Positions 1-9,696 of a DNA stretch of 64,000 bases are shown piece by piece. Made by a program: the position numbers and the translations under genes. The stretch's first letter is position 1. Each line of letters opens with the position of its first letter. The notes below the pieces were generated by a model. It was not told the origin of the DNA. It ran no database searches and was given only the letters and a program-made list of their open reading frames with translations. This stretch comes from an uncultured Parasphingopyxis sp. (GTDB lineage: Bacteria; Pseudomonadota; Alphaproteobacteria; Sphingomonadales; Sphingomonadaceae), in assembly GCA_947259005.1 (NCBI GenBank), contig CAMYKP010000009.1, positions 124,001-188,000 of the forward strand, in the 5' to 3' direction.

Positions 1-364
1 CGAGCACGACATCGCCCGGCGCTGTGATTGCCTGGGCGAGATTGGCGAGGCCTTCCTTGGAGCCGAGCGTAACGACGACTTCGCTATCGGGATCGAGATC
101 GACATCGAAGCGGCGCTTGTAATAGGCGGCCTGCGCCTTGCGGAGACCGGGAATACCCTTGGATGCCGAATAGCGGTGCGCCGTCGGATCGTTGGCGACT
201 TCGCATAATTTGTCGATCACATGCTGGGCGGGCGGGCTGTCGGGATTGCCCATGCCGAGATCGATAATATCCTCGCCGCGCGCGCGCGCCTCCGCCTTCA
301 TCGCGTTGACTTCGGCGAAAACATAGGGGGGCAGGCGGCGGATGCGGTAAAAATCTGTGTTCAT
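1..364 (-). CDS. PLP-dependent aminotransferase (alanine/LL-diaminopimelate type), 5' part only
   Basis: I translated this by hand; it is not in the ORF track because the gene runs off the left edge and shows no stop. About 121 residues are visible, starting [20 protein letters not shown]. The fold-type I aminotransferase N-terminus is clear: the [11 protein letters not shown] substrate loop, then [13 protein letters not shown], and later GSKEGLANL in the PLP-phosphate region. This matches the AlaC/DapL-like class I/II family, which transfers amino groups between amino acids such as alanine and 2-oxoacids in the cytoplasm; exact substrate cannot be told. It is divergent from the VOC gene. The gap between them carries an 8-bp inverted repeat (366-373 with 412-419, GCCCCACC/GGTGGGGC). 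Confidence 0.85.
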   Translation of the reverse strand, partial: MNTDFYRIRRLPPYVFAEVNAMKAEARARGEDIIDLGMGNPDSPPAQHVIDKLCEVANDPTAHRYSASKGIPGLRKAQAAYYKRRFDVDLDPDSEVVVTLGSKEGLANLAQAITAPGDVVL

Positions 365-443
365 AGCCCCACCCCTATACGCAATGGATTGCCAATGTCA
401 TCGTCAATGTTGGTGGGGCAATATTACAGGAAAAGGCGTGGTT

Positions 444-806
444 ATGGCATTTTCGCTCAAAACCAAGATCACGACGCAACGGCTGGACGAAACGCGGAAC
501 TATTATGTTCGTGTCTTCGACATGGTCGTTGCCGAAGAATGGGATAGCCCGGAGGACAGGGGGGTGATCCTCGCGTTCCGGGACGGCCGGGAAGAGGCAT
601 TTCTTGAGATTTACGAAGGCGAGGCGGCGCATGACTTTTCCGGTCTCAGCCTGCAGTTCAAGACCGGAGACCTGACCGCATTTGTCGATAGCCTCGATCC
701 GGATGTGGAGCGGCGTGGGCCGGTCGAGCGGCCATGGGGATCGCATTATCTTTACCTGTCCGATCCTAATGGTGTCGCAATCATCGTTTATGAGGGCGGA
801 CTATAG
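444..806 (+). CDS. VOC/glyoxalase-fold family protein
   Basis: This encodes 120 aa from the ATG at 444, preceded by an AGGAAAAGG-type ribosome binding site; the longer track ORF from 357 overlaps the divergent gene's start and is unlikely. The protein looks like one vicinal-oxygen-chelate module: an N-terminal strand-helix with YYVRVFDMVVAEEW, then a C-terminal half ending HYLYLSDPNGVAIIVYEGGL, which is the usual glyoxalase/bleomycin-resistance closing motif. Members are metal-binding lyases, dioxygenases or binding proteins, and the substrate is not predictable here. It sits 64 bp upstream of phaC on the same strand and could be co-transcribed. Confidence 0.8.
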   Translation: MAFSLKTKITTQRLDETRNYYVRVFDMVVAEEWDSPEDRGVILAFRDGREEAFLEIYEGEAAHDFSGLSLQFKTGDLTAFVDSLDPDVERRGPVERPWGSHYLYLSDPNGVAIIVYEGGL

Positions 807-870
807 CCGATCATGGCTTGCGCCCGTACGCGCATCGGATAGGCTGGGCCGACGCGGAGGAATCGATTGC

Positions 871-2688
871 ATGGCAGATAGCGAAGATGGCCCGATGGCC
901 GGTACCGACTTACCCAGTCTGGAGGATATGCAGCACTGGACAGCCGTGCTTGGCCGCGCGCAGCAGATGATGCTCGAACATTCGGCCAAACAGATGCAGC
1001 GCGCCGCCGAGAACAATCCAAAAGCGCTTTCTGAAACCGCCATGCCCAGTGCGGAACAGCTCCCCGCCATGTTCGCCGGTCTGTCATCCATGACGCTGAA
1101 TCCCGAACGGCTTGTTCAGGCGCAGTCCGATTTCTGGGAAGACAGTGTCAAATTATGGACGCGTTTTCTTAATCCGGGAGATGGCGAGCAGGAGGGGGAG
1201 GAGGCCCCCAAGTCCCGGGATCGCCGTTTCTCCGCCCCGCAATGGCAGAGCAATCCGATCTTCGACATGATACGCCAGAGCTATCTGATGATCTCCGATC
1301 ATATGCTGCGCAGCGTCGACACGATCGACGGGATCGATCCGAAGCAGAAGGAGCAGGCACGCTTCATGACGCAGCAGTTCGTGGATGCGATGAGCCCCAG
1401 CAATTTTGCGCTGACCAACCCCCAGGTGCTCGAAAAGGCGATCGAGACGAAGGGCGAGAGCATCCTCAAGGGTCTTGAGCATATGCTCGACGATCTCGAG
1501 CGGGGGCAGCTCACCCATACCGATCCCGACGCATTCAAGCTGGGTGAGAATATCGCGACGACGCCCGGCAAGGTCGTCAAGGAAACCCCGCTCTACCAGC
1601 TGATCCAGTATGAACCGACGACCAAGAAAGTGTTCGAAACGCCGCTGGTTATCTTTCCGCCCTGGATCAACCGTTTCTATATTCTCGACCTCAACGAAAA
1701 GAAGAGCTTCATCCGCTGGGCCGTGGCGCAGGGGATTACGGTTTTCGTCGTGTCCTGGAAATCGGCCGATTCAAGCATGGCCGACATATTGCAGGACGAT
1801 TATATCGTGCGCGGCCAGGTCGATGCGATCGACACCGTGTGCGAATTGCTCAATGTGCCCTCGGTCAATGCCATCGGCTATTGCGTGGCCGGCACAACGC
1901 TGGCCATGACGCTCGCCTATCTCGTCGCCAGGGGGGAAGCGGACAAGGTGAAGAGTGCGACCTTCTTCACCGCGCAGGTCGATTTCAGCCTGGCCGGCGA
2001 TCTCCATCTCTTCATCGACGAGACGCAGGCCAAGATGATCGAGCAGCTGACGGAGGGCGAAGGCTATCTCGATGGCCGTTACATGGCGGCGACGTTCAAC
2101 ATGCTGCGCGGCCGCGACCTGATCTGGAACTATGTCGTCAGCAACTACCTGCTGGGCGAGGATTATCCGGCGTTCGACCTGCTGCACTGGAATGGCGATA
2201 CGACAAACCTGCCGGCAAAATGGCACCGCAATTACCTGAACGATTTTTACCGCGACAATAAGCTGGTGGTGCCGGGCGCGCTCTCAGTGGACGATGTGCC
2301 GATCGATCTTAGCACCGTGGAAACGCCCGCCTATGTGCAGGCCGGGCGCGAGGATCATATCGCGCCGCCCGAAAGCGTCTGGAAGATTACCGAGCATTTC
2401 AAGGGCCCGATACGCTTTGTGCTGGCAGGGTCCGGGCATATTGCCGGGGTCGTGAATCCGCCTGACGCGAAGAAATACCAGTATTGGACGAACAAGAAAC
2501 GCACGGACACGCTCGAGGAGTTTATCGCAGGCGCGAAGGAAACGCCGGGAAGCTGGTGGCCGGACTGGCTGGGATGGCTGGAGAAACGGGCGGGCGACAA
2601 GGTCGATGCCAAGGGAGCGCGCAAGCCCGGAAAAGGGAAGCTAAAGGCGCTGGAAGACGCGCCGGGAAGCTATGTAAAGACCCGCTAG
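871..2688 (+). CDS. phaC: class I poly(3-hydroxyalkanoate) synthase
   Basis: This polymerises (R)-3-hydroxyacyl-CoA into polyhydroxyalkanoate on the granule surface. The start is the ATG at 871, with GGAGGAAT just upstream, giving 605 aa, normal for class I. The track's longer form from 682 overlaps the VOC gene. The lipase-like box is AIGYCVAGTTLA with catalytic Cys near residue 338, the Asp in GREDHIAPP near 495, and the His in SGHIAGVVNPP near 523, so the triad is complete. The N-terminal ~100 residues are variable, as usual. The phasin gene follows 170 bp downstream behind its own promoter. No phaA, phaB or phaZ is nearby, which is common when synthase and monomer-supply genes are unlinked. 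Confidence 0.97.
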   Translation: MADSEDGPMAGTDLPSLEDMQHWTAVLGRAQQMMLEHSAKQMQRAAENNPKALSETAMPSAEQLPAMFAGLSSMTLNPERLVQAQSDFWEDSVKLWTRFLNPGDGEQEGEEAPKSRDRRFSAPQWQSNPIFDMIRQSYLMISDHMLRSVDTIDGIDPKQKEQARFMTQQFVDAMSPSNFALTNPQVLEKAIETKGESILKGLEHMLDDLERGQLTHTDPDAFKLGENIATTPGKVVKETPLYQLIQYEPTTKKVFETPLVIFPPWINRFYILDLNEKKSFIRWAVAQGITVFVVSWKSADSSMADILQDDYIVRGQVDAIDTVCELLNVPSVNAIGYCVAGTTLAMTLAYLVARGEADKVKSATFFTAQVDFSLAGDLHLFIDETQAKMIEQLTEGEGYLDGRYMAATFNMLRGRDLIWNYVVSNYLLGEDYPAFDLLHWNGDTTNLPAKWHRNYLNDFYRDNKLVVPGALSVDDVPIDLSTVETPAYVQAGREDHIAPPESVWKITEHFKGPIRFVLAGSGHIAGVVNPPDAKKYQYWTNKKRTDTLEEFIAGAKETPGSWWPDWLGWLEKRAGDKVDAKGARKPGKGKLKALEDAPGSYVKTR

Positions 2689-2768
2689 CCGGGCTTTACC
2701 CCCCCCCCATATTACAGGCACAAGCATGGTGGCCGGGCGTTGCGGTGAATCGCACCCTTTGCGCGCTA

Positions 2769-2830
2769 TGTTGCAGTGCACAAAAAAAGCTTGCAATTTC
2801 CGAATCTCTTCTATATTGTGCAGTGCAACA
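2769..2830 (+). promoter_or_regulatory. phasin promoter flanked by two TGCAGTGCA dyads (PhaR-like operator)
   Basis: Two copies of TGCAGTGCA lie at 2772-2780 and 2819-2827, in near-inverted contexts (TGTTGCAGTGCACAA and TTGTGCAGTGCAACA). Between them is a plausible sigma-70 promoter, TTGCAA (2791) with 15 bp to TATATT (2812). The second dyad would fall at the transcription start. TGC/GCA-rich dyads are the known type of target for the PHA-responsive repressor PhaR in Paracoccus and relatives. A repressor on both sites would occlude RNA polymerase until PHA accumulates. The sites are seen directly; the regulator assignment is inference. Confidence 0.6.
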
Positions 2831-2859
2831 TAGAGATAAATGGAAGTACGGAGTTACCA

Positions 2860-3471
2860 ATGGCTACCACGACCAAGACCGCCGCTGCCGCAAAGAAAGC
2901 GACCCCGGCCAAGAAGACTGCCGCAAAACCGGCGACAAAGAAACCAGTAGCAAAAAAGGCTGCCGGCACGACCGCAGCCACCTCGAAAGGAACGACCATG
3001 ACGAATGCAGCTGAAAAAGCACAGGAAACTGTAAAGAAAACTGCCGAAGCCGCTACCGAGCGTGCCAAGGAAATGTTCGGCGACATCAACGAACGCGCCA
3101 AGACTGCCATGGAAAAGAGCACCGAAGTTGCTCGCGAAATCGGCGAATTCAGCAAGGGCAATGTTGAAGCCGTAGTTGCTTCCGCCCGTATCGCCGCTGA
3201 AGGCACTGGCGAAATCGCTCGCGAAGCCGCCGAGTTCGGTCGCCAGCGTTTTGAAACGATGACCGGCACGATCAAGCAGGCTGCTTCCGTGAAGTCGCCG
3301 ACCGAATTCTTCCAGCTCCAGAACGATTACGCCAAAGGCGCATTCGAATCGATGGTTCAGGAAGGTTCCAAGTTGAGCGAAGCATGGCTGAAGCTTGCCG
3401 GCGAAGTTGCCGAGCCGATCTCCAACCGTTTCGCGGTTGCGGCTGACAAGGTGAAGAAGGCTGCTGCCTAA
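2860..3471 (+). CDS. phasin family protein with lysine/alanine-rich N-terminal tail
   Basis: Phasins coat PHA granules and control their size and number. From the ATG at 2860 (GGAG at spacing 7) the product is 203 aa. Residues 1-46 are a low-complexity KKATPAKKTAAKPATKK-type tail, like histone H1 or the tail of PhaF. Residues 47-203 form the amphipathic helical phasin domain (TVKKTAEAATERAKEMF, later SPTEFFQLQNDYAKGAFES). An internal ATG at 2998 has its own strong AAAGGA site 6 nt upstream and would give a 157-aa form without the tail. The gene stands alone between a regulated promoter and a strong terminator, suggesting high independent expression. Confidence 0.93.
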   Translation: MATTTKTAAAAKKATPAKKTAAKPATKKPVAKKAAGTTAATSKGTTMTNAAEKAQETVKKTAEAATERAKEMFGDINERAKTAMEKSTEVAREIGEFSKGNVEAVVASARIAAEGTGEIAREAAEFGRQRFETMTGTIKQAASVKSPTEFFQLQNDYAKGAFESMVQEGSKLSEAWLKLAGEVAEPISNRFAVAADKVKKAAA

Positions 3472-3487
3472 GCTTCCCGCCTGAATA

Positions 3488-3534
3488 CGAAAAAAGGGGG
3501 CTGCTCCGCGTTTCTGCGGGGCGGCCCTTTTTCG
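3488..3534 (+). terminator. Rho-independent terminator after the phasin gene
   Basis: A GC-rich hairpin starts 16 bp past the phasin stop: CGAAAAAAGGGGGCTGC pairs with GCGGCCCTTTTTCG across a short loop, ending in a T run. Both A and T runs are part of the stem, so it could also work in the reverse direction. It separates phasin from clpS. Confidence 0.8.
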
Positions 3535-3635
3535 TTGGCGCGACGCGCCTCCATCCGGTTTTTACACCTGATTAGGCTTTTTACACCACAGCAACCCCTT
3601 GCTTCGCGGCCCTGCAATACGATATTCCGAGAACC

Positions 3636-3995
3636 ATGCTTCAAAGCTACGAAATTCTTGCCTCCGGCACCGATGACGATGGCGATGAGGGAACCGGCGG
3701 GTCCGGCCTCGGTGTCGCGACGCAAACGCGCACGCGCACGAAAAAGCCTTCGCCATACAAAGTGCTGATGTTGAATGACGATTTCACGCCGATGGAGTTC
3801 GTCGTGCTCGTTCTCCAGCGATTTTTCAGCATGAGCATGGACGATGCGACGCGGGTCATGCTGCAGGTTCACCAGCGCGGTGTGGGCGTATGCGGCGTGT
3901 TCAGCTATGAAGTCGCCGAGACCAAGGTCACCCAGGTGATCGATTTTGCGCGTGAGAATCAGCACCCGCTGCAATGCACGCTTGAAAAGGCCTGA
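3636..3995 (+). CDS. clpS: ATP-dependent Clp protease adaptor ClpS
   Basis: ClpS binds the ClpA N-domain and delivers N-degron substrates to ClpAP. The 119-aa product has an unstructured acidic/Gly-rich N-terminal extension (about residues 10-33), then the core: [20 protein letters not shown] holds the N-degron pocket Asn-Asp-Asp and the Met gatekeeper, and [20 protein letters not shown] is the typical helix/strand. The C-terminus [16 protein letters not shown] matches family ends. No clpA lies immediately downstream; murA follows 60 bp later, which differs from the clpS-clpA order of many proteobacteria. The start at 3636 is the first usable ATG and its exact position is moderately sure. Confidence 0.96.
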   Translation: MLQSYEILASGTDDDGDEGTGGSGLGVATQTRTRTKKPSPYKVLMLNDDFTPMEFVVLVLQRFFSMSMDDATRVMLQVHQRGVGVCGVFSYEVAETKVTQVIDFARENQHPLQCTLEKA

Positions 3996-4055
3996 TCCAC
4001 CAGCATGCGTTGGCGCCGGGATTGCGCGCCCGCCAAGTTTCGGTAGAAGCCTGTC

Positions 4056-5336
4056 ATGGATAGTATAGTAGTTCGCGGCGGTAACCGCCTCTCAGGAACC
4101 CTGCAGATATCCGGCGCGAAGAACGCCGTCCTCACGCTCATGCCCTGCGCATTGCTGACGGATGAAGCGCTGTGCCTCGAGAATCTGCCTCGCCTCGCCG
4201 ATGTCGACAATTTCATGCACCTGCTCAACCAGCATGGCGCGTCGACTATGCTCGAAGGCGGGCATAGTGGCGGCGGCCGCAAGATGACGGTCAAGGCGTC
4301 CTCGATCGCATCGACCGTCGCGCCCTATGATTTCGTGCGCAAGATGCGGGCATCAATCCTCGTGCTAGGGCCATTGGTGGCGCGGGCAGGGGAGGCGACC
4401 GTTTCGATGCCCGGCGGCTGTGCCATCGGAAACCGACCGATCGATCTTCATCTGAAAGCGCTTGAGGCTCTGGGCGCCGATATCGAACTGGCGGCGGGCT
4501 ACGTGAAAGCCAGCGCCCCGGATGGCGGCCTAAAGGGCGGAACGATCTCCTTCCCGATGGTATCAGTCGGCGCCACGGAAAATGCGCTGATGGCGGCGGT
4601 GCTCGCGCGCGGCGAGACGGTGATCGAGAATGCCGCCCGCGAACCGGAAATCGTCGATCTGTGCAACTGCCTTGTCGCGATGGGTGCGGAGATCGAGGAT
4701 ATCGGCAGCGACCGGCTTGTCGTTCACGGCAAGGATCGGCTGCACGGTGCAACGTACAGCGTGATGCCGGACCGGATCGAGGCAGGCAGCTATGCCTGCG
4801 CGGCCGCGATCACCGGCGGAGAACTGATGCTCAAAGGCGCCGATGCGCACGACATGGCCTCCATCCTGGCGGGCCTGCGCGATGTCGGGCTGCACGTTGA
4901 GGAGATGGACGGCGGCGTGAAGGTCAGCGCCGAGGGGCGCCTTAAACCGGCGACCATCTCGACCGCACCTTTCCCGGGTTTCCCCACCGATATGCAAGCC
5001 CAGTTCATGTCGATGCTGGCGCTTGCCGACGGCACGAGCATGTTGACGGAAACGATCTTCGAGAACCGGTACATGCATGTGCCGGAGCTGGCACGGATGG
5101 GCGCAGATATAGAGGTGCGCGGTCGCACGGCCGTGGTGAAAGGCGTGGACGAACTGGTTGGCGCCAATGTCATGGCAACCGATCTGCGCGCTTCGATGAG
5201 CCTCGTGCTTGCCGGGCTGGCGGCCAAGGGCGAAACCAAGGTGCTGCGTGTCTATCACCTAGACCGCGGTTATGAGAGCCTGGAAGACAAGCTGAGCGCT
5301 GTCGGCGCCGATATCGAGCGCGTCAGCGAAGGCTGA
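4056..5336 (+). CDS. murA: UDP-N-acetylglucosamine 1-carboxyvinyltransferase
   Basis: MurA transfers enolpyruvate from PEP to UDP-GlcNAc, the first committed step of peptidoglycan precursor synthesis in the cytoplasm. The protein is 426 aa, near the usual ~420. It begins [24 protein letters not shown], with the conserved Lys-Asn of the active site (SGAKNA). The fosfomycin-target cysteine is in [15 protein letters not shown] (about residue 122), so it is the fosfomycin-sensitive Cys form. The catalytic-base region [16 protein letters not shown] is present. It lies downstream of clpS and convergent, only 2 bp away, with the DUF445 gene. Confidence 0.98.
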   Translation: MDSIVVRGGNRLSGTLQISGAKNAVLTLMPCALLTDEALCLENLPRLADVDNFMHLLNQHGASTMLEGGHSGGGRKMTVKASSIASTVAPYDFVRKMRASILVLGPLVARAGEATVSMPGGCAIGNRPIDLHLKALEALGADIELAAGYVKASAPDGGLKGGTISFPMVSVGATENALMAAVLARGETVIENAAREPEIVDLCNCLVAMGAEIEDIGSDRLVVHGKDRLHGATYSVMPDRIEAGSYACAAAITGGELMLKGADAHDMASILAGLRDVGLHVEEMDGGVKVSAEGRLKPATISTAPFPGFPTDMQAQFMSMLALADGTSMLTETIFENRYMHVPELARMGADIEVRGRTAVVKGVDELVGANVMATDLRASMSLVLAGLAAKGETKVLRVYHLDRGYESLEDKLSAVGADIERVSEG

Positions 5337-5338
5337 GC

Positions 5339-6610
5339 CTAGAAAATCGTGATCAATGTGTGGATGGTCAGGCCGACCAATCCGCCAACGATCGTGCCGT
5401 TCATCCGGATATATTGAAGATCGCGGCTGACGGCATTCTCGACCCGGTCGGTAATCGTTTTCGCGTCCCAGCCCTTCACCGTGTCCGAAACCAGCTTGAC
5501 GATACTGTCGCCATAATCGGCGACCGCGCCCACTGTCGCGCGGCGGGCGAAAAGGTTGATCGCCCGCTTGAGGTCGGGATCGCTTTGCAGTGTTTCTCCC
5601 AGTTCCCTGAGCGCATCGCCGAACTTGCCATCCATCGCGCTGTCGGGGTTGCGGGCAGCCCGCAACAGGGCTTCTCTCGCCTGTTCCCATAGCCCGTCCA
5701 GCCAGTCGGCCACAGCCGGATTGTCGATCAACTCGGATTTGAACTCCTCGACCCGCGCCTGCATGTCCGGATCATGCTGGAGATCGAAGATGAGGCGGAC
5801 AAAGCCCTGATTGGCTTGATCGCGCAACGGATGATGGGGATCGCCCTCCATCTGGACGAGCAGGCGGCGCAGGCCGTTGATGATCGAGTCTGACAGCCGG
5901 TCGTCAATGGCGAGCCAGCGCATGAAATTATTGGCGCGTTCGTGGACCATCGCGCGAACGATATCTTCGTTGGAATCGAGGATATTGGCGGCCCAGCGTA
6001 CGATTCCGTCGATGACCGGAACATGCCGGTTTTCGCGCATCGCCGCCTCGAGCGACTGGCCGAGCAGGGGAGCGATATCGAGCTCGCGCAGCCGGTTGGC
6101 GATCATCGTCTTGGTTGTGCCGCCGAGCCGTTCATCGTCGAGCGATTCAAGGATCATGGCGACGAGCCGGGATGCGCCCTGGCGCATCCGGCCTTCGCCG
6201 CCCGATGGATTGGTAAGGAAGGTGCCGATTGCGCCAGCAACGTCGAACCGTTTCATGCGCCGCGCAACGATTGAGGGGGTGAGGAAATTGTCTTTCAGGA
6301 ACCATGCCAGCTGTTCGCCGATCCGGTCCTTGTTGTTGGGCACGATTGCCGTGTGCGGGATTGGAATACCCATGGGATGACGGAACAGGGCGGTGACGGC
6401 GAACCAGTCGGCAAGCCCGCCGACCATCGCGGCTTCGGCAAAGGCGCGAACAAAGCCCCAGGCCGCATGGCTGGTTTCCATATTATGGGCGAGGACGAAT
6501 ATCCCGGCCATCAGGAACAGCATGGCCGTCGCGGTGCGGCGCATCGCCTTGCCGCGATCTTCTGCCGCGCCTGGCCGGCCCATGGGCCGGGAACGGTCAG
6601 ACGATCTCAT
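5339..6610 (-). CDS. DUF445 family membrane protein (YjiN-like)
   Basis: This 423-aa protein has an N-terminal basic stretch, a hydrophobic segment (about residues 27-42, TAMLFLMAGIFVLAH), a second hydrophobic region around AEAAMVGGLADWFAVTALF with the DUF445 signature ADWFAVTALFRHPMGIPIPHTAIVP, and a C-terminal hydrophobic anchor (GTIVGGLVGLTIHTLITIF). The middle is a long helical soluble region. The function of the family is not established; Escherichia coli YjiN belongs to it. Its ATG overlaps the stop of the RND permease gene by 4 bp, so it is probably the last gene of the efflux operon. Confidence 0.9.
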   Translation of the reverse strand: MRSSDRSRPMGRPGAAEDRGKAMRRTATAMLFLMAGIFVLAHNMETSHAAWGFVRAFAEAAMVGGLADWFAVTALFRHPMGIPIPHTAIVPNNKDRIGEQLAWFLKDNFLTPSIVARRMKRFDVAGAIGTFLTNPSGGEGRMRQGASRLVAMILESLDDERLGGTTKTMIANRLRELDIAPLLGQSLEAAMRENRHVPVIDGIVRWAANILDSNEDIVRAMVHERANNFMRWLAIDDRLSDSIINGLRRLLVQMEGDPHHPLRDQANQGFVRLIFDLQHDPDMQARVEEFKSELIDNPAVADWLDGLWEQAREALLRAARNPDSAMDGKFGDALRELGETLQSDPDLKRAINLFARRATVGAVADYGDSIVKLVSDTVKGWDAKTITDRVENAVSRDLQYIRMNGTIVGGLVGLTIHTLITIF

Positions 6611-9600
6611 TCGGCGGGCTGGATTGCCGCCTTATCCTCGTCTTCCGGCTTGTAGGTGACAAGCCGACCGAAGAAGCGCCGCATTCGTTTTTCGATACTG
6701 TCGGCGAGGCTGAAACAGGCCGGTACAATCACCAGTGTCAGCACCGTCGACAGCAACAGGCCGCCAATCACGGTCCAGCCCATCGGCGCGCGCCAGGCAC
6801 CATCGCCGGTGAGCGCCAGAGCGGTCGGCACCATGCCGGCGGTCATTGCGACCGTCGTCATGACGATCGGCTGGGCGCGCTTGTGACCGGCATCGAGAAT
6901 GGCCGTGTCTTTGTCGACGCCTTTGTCCATCTCCTCGATCGCGAAATCGACGAGCAGGATCGAGTTCTTGGCGACGATACCCAACAACATCAGCATTCCG
7001 ATGAACACCGGCATTGATAACGGTTGCCCGACCAGATGGAGCGCAATGGCACTGCCAAGCGGCGCGAGAAGCAGCGAACCCATATTGACCAGCGGCGCCA
7101 TGATCCTGCGATACAGCAGGACGAGAACGGCGAACACGAGCAGCACGCCGGAGACCACCGCGACGAGGAAGTTGAACAGCATTTCGGCCTGCCATTCTTC
7201 CTGACCAGCGACCACGCGGTCGACGCCCGGGGGCAGGTTGTCCCAGAAATCGAGACCGTTAATTTGCGTCATCGCGTCGCCCGTCACCAGCCCGGGTGCG
7301 AGATCGGCGCCGATCACGATCCGCCGGCGCTGATTGTAGCGCCGGATTTCGGTTGGACCCGAGCCGAAACCGATTTCCGCGACCAGGCGCAGCGGCACGG
7401 AGCCGCCATTTGCTGTCGCAACCGGCAGGTTTTCGATCGTCGATAGGTCTCGCCGGCTTTCTTCGGCAAGCGCGACGCGGATCGGAATCTGGCGATCGCT
7501 CAGCGAGAAGCGGGCGGCATTCTGATCGATTTCGCCCTGGGTGGCGATGCGGATCGCGCGGCTCAATTCCGAGGTCGTCACGCCGAGATCTGCCGCAAGG
7601 TCGAGACGGGGCGTGACCACGATTTCCGGACGGCGAAGATCGCCGTCGATGCGCGGGGCGATGATCGAATCCAATGTGCTCATCTGTTCAACCAGCTCAT
7701 TGGCTGCCGCTTCCAGTGCAACGGGATCGTCCCCGCCGAGCGTCATGGAGATGTCGCGACCGCTAAAGCCGCCTTGCTGGGACATGAAGGTAACGCGGGC
7801 ATCCGGGATCGCGCGCAACAACGGTGCTGTTTCGCGCTCGAACTCGGTGCTCTTGCGTTCCCGATCATCCCGCAATGTCATGAAGATGCGGCCGCTACCT
7901 GGGTCGATCCGCTGGAATGCGGTCAGCACTTCGGGCTGCTGGCGCAATATGGCCGCAACCCGGTCGGATACCTGTTCGGTCTCTGCCAGCGTCGTGCCCG
8001 GGACCATTTCGATGGTCACGCGGCTGAAATCGTCATCGGTTTCCGGCTGGAAGGTCATCGGTAGCTGGCTGAACGCCACTATGGTTGCGACCAATGCGCC
8101 ACCGCCACCAATCAATGCGGTTTTCCAGCGATGGACGAGGGACCAGCGGAGGAGCGCCATATAGCGGTCCATCATCGGGCCTTCGCCATGCTCGCGAACG
8201 CCTTCGGCTTTCAGGAAATAGGCCGAGACAAGGGGCGTTATAAGGCGCGCGACGGCGAGGCTCATCAGCACAGCGACGACGGTTGTCATCCCGAACTGGA
8301 TGAAGAACTGGCCGGAAATTCCGGGCATCAGCGCAACCGGCAGGAACACGGCGACAATCGCCATGGTTGTCGCCAGCACGGCAAGGCTGATCTCCTCGGC
8401 AGCATCGATCGACGCCTGATAGGAGGATTTGCCCATCCGCATATGCCGGACGATATTCTCGATCTCGACGATCGCGTCATCGACAAGGACACCGGCCACC
8501 AGACTGAGTGCGAGCAGGCTGATGAAATTCAGCGAGAAGCCGAACAGGTCCATGAACCAGAAAGTGGGGATGGCTGACAGCGGAATGGCGATCGCGGAAA
8601 TCAGCGTAGCGCGCCAGTCCCGCAGGAAGAAGAAGACCACGACAACGGCCAGAATTGCCCCTTCGACCAAGGCGGCCATCGCGGATTCGTAATTCTCCCT
8701 CGTATACTCAACCGATGTGAAAAGCCGGGTAAAGGTTACGCCCGGATTGGCCTCTTCGATCTGCTCGAGTACGGCTTCGGCATTGTCGTAGACGGTAACG
8801 TCGGAGGCGCCCTTGGCCCGTTCGATGCCGAAGCTCACAACCTGACGGTTGTTCATCTTCGAAAGCGAGCGCTGTTCGCCATAAAGATCGCGGACTTCGG
8901 CAATATCCGATAGTTTGACTGTCCGGCCGCCGCCAAGCGCGATATCCGTCTGGCCCAGTTCATAGGCGGTTTCCGCATTGCCGAGGACGCGCACGGACTG
9001 TTCGGAACCGGCCACTTCCGCCCGGCCGCCGGCCGCATTGAGATTGGTCGCACGCAACTGCGCATTGACCTGGCTTGCCGTGATGCCCAGCGACTGGAGT
9101 CTTGCTGGATCAAGGATCACGCGAATTTCGCGGCTCACCCCGCCGCCGCGATCAACCGCAGCCATGCCCTCTACGGACAGCAATTGACGCGCCACGGTAT
9201 TGTCGACGAACCAGCTCAGTTCCTCCAGCGTCATGTCAACATTTTCGACCGCAAAATAAGCGATCGTCCCGCCACCGTTGATCTCGACGCGCAGCACCTG
9301 GGGCTCCAGAATGCCATCCGGCAAATCGCCGCGGATCTGGGCCACCGCATTGCGGACATCGTTGACGGCGCGATCGACCGGCGTGCCGATCGTAAATTCG
9401 ACGAAAGTGCTGGAATTGCCCTCATTTACGAAGGACTGGATGGTATTAACGCCGTTGATATTGCGGACCGCAGCCTCGATCCGCTGGGTGACCTGATTTT
9501 CCATCTCGGTCGGTGCTGCACCAGGCTGCGCAACGACGATGCGAACCGCTGGGAAATCGACCTCGGGGCTGTCATTGACGTCAAGCCGCGCAAAGCTGAT

Positions 9601-9687
9601 CAGTCCGGCCAGCATCAGCCCCAGGAACAGGACGAGCGACGGCGTCGGGTTTTTAATCGCCCAGGTTGATACTGTACGGAAACTCAT
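6607..9687 (-). CDS. RND efflux transporter permease (HAE-1/AcrB family)
   Basis: This inner-membrane proton/drug antiporter exports hydrophobic compounds together with an adaptor and an outer-membrane channel. It is 1026 aa, with the usual 12-helix, two-repeat layout: TM1 near residue 20 ([12 protein letters not shown]), the large periplasmic loops, and the TM4 proton relay Asp pair in [16 protein letters not shown]. The second half has [20 protein letters not shown] and ends in a charged tail. It follows the adaptor gene by 9 bp and precedes DUF445. No tolC-like outer-membrane factor is in this cluster, so a shared one is probably used. Substrates cannot be predicted. Confidence 0.95.
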   Translation of the reverse strand: MSFRTVSTWAIKNPTPSLVLFLGLMLAGLISFARLDVNDSPEVDFPAVRIVVAQPGAAPTEMENQVTQRIEAAVRNINGVNTIQSFVNEGNSSTFVEFTIGTPVDRAVNDVRNAVAQIRGDLPDGILEPQVLRVEINGGGTIAYFAVENVDMTLEELSWFVDNTVARQLLSVEGMAAVDRGGGVSREIRVILDPARLQSLGITASQVNAQLRATNLNAAGGRAEVAGSEQSVRVLGNAETAYELGQTDIALGGGRTVKLSDIAEVRDLYGEQRSLSKMNNRQVVSFGIERAKGASDVTVYDNAEAVLEQIEEANPGVTFTRLFTSVEYTRENYESAMAALVEGAILAVVVVFFFLRDWRATLISAIAIPLSAIPTFWFMDLFGFSLNFISLLALSLVAGVLVDDAIVEIENIVRHMRMGKSSYQASIDAAEEISLAVLATTMAIVAVFLPVALMPGISGQFFIQFGMTTVVAVLMSLAVARLITPLVSAYFLKAEGVREHGEGPMMDRYMALLRWSLVHRWKTALIGGGGALVATIVAFSQLPMTFQPETDDDFSRVTIEMVPGTTLAETEQVSDRVAAILRQQPEVLTAFQRIDPGSGRIFMTLRDDRERKSTEFERETAPLLRAIPDARVTFMSQQGGFSGRDISMTLGGDDPVALEAAANELVEQMSTLDSIIAPRIDGDLRRPEIVVTPRLDLAADLGVTTSELSRAIRIATQGEIDQNAARFSLSDRQIPIRVALAEESRRDLSTIENLPVATANGGSVPLRLVAEIGFGSGPTEIRRYNQRRRIVIGADLAPGLVTGDAMTQINGLDFWDNLPPGVDRVVAGQEEWQAEMLFNFLVAVVSGVLLVFAVLVLLYRRIMAPLVNMGSLLLAPLGSAIALHLVGQPLSMPVFIGMLMLLGIVAKNSILLVDFAIEEMDKGVDKDTAILDAGHKRAQPIVMTTVAMTAGMVPTALALTGDGAWRAPMGWTVIGGLLLSTVLTLVIVPACFSLADSIEKRMRRFFGRLVTYKPEDEDKAAIQPAE

Positions 9688-9696
9688 GGGTGGCTC

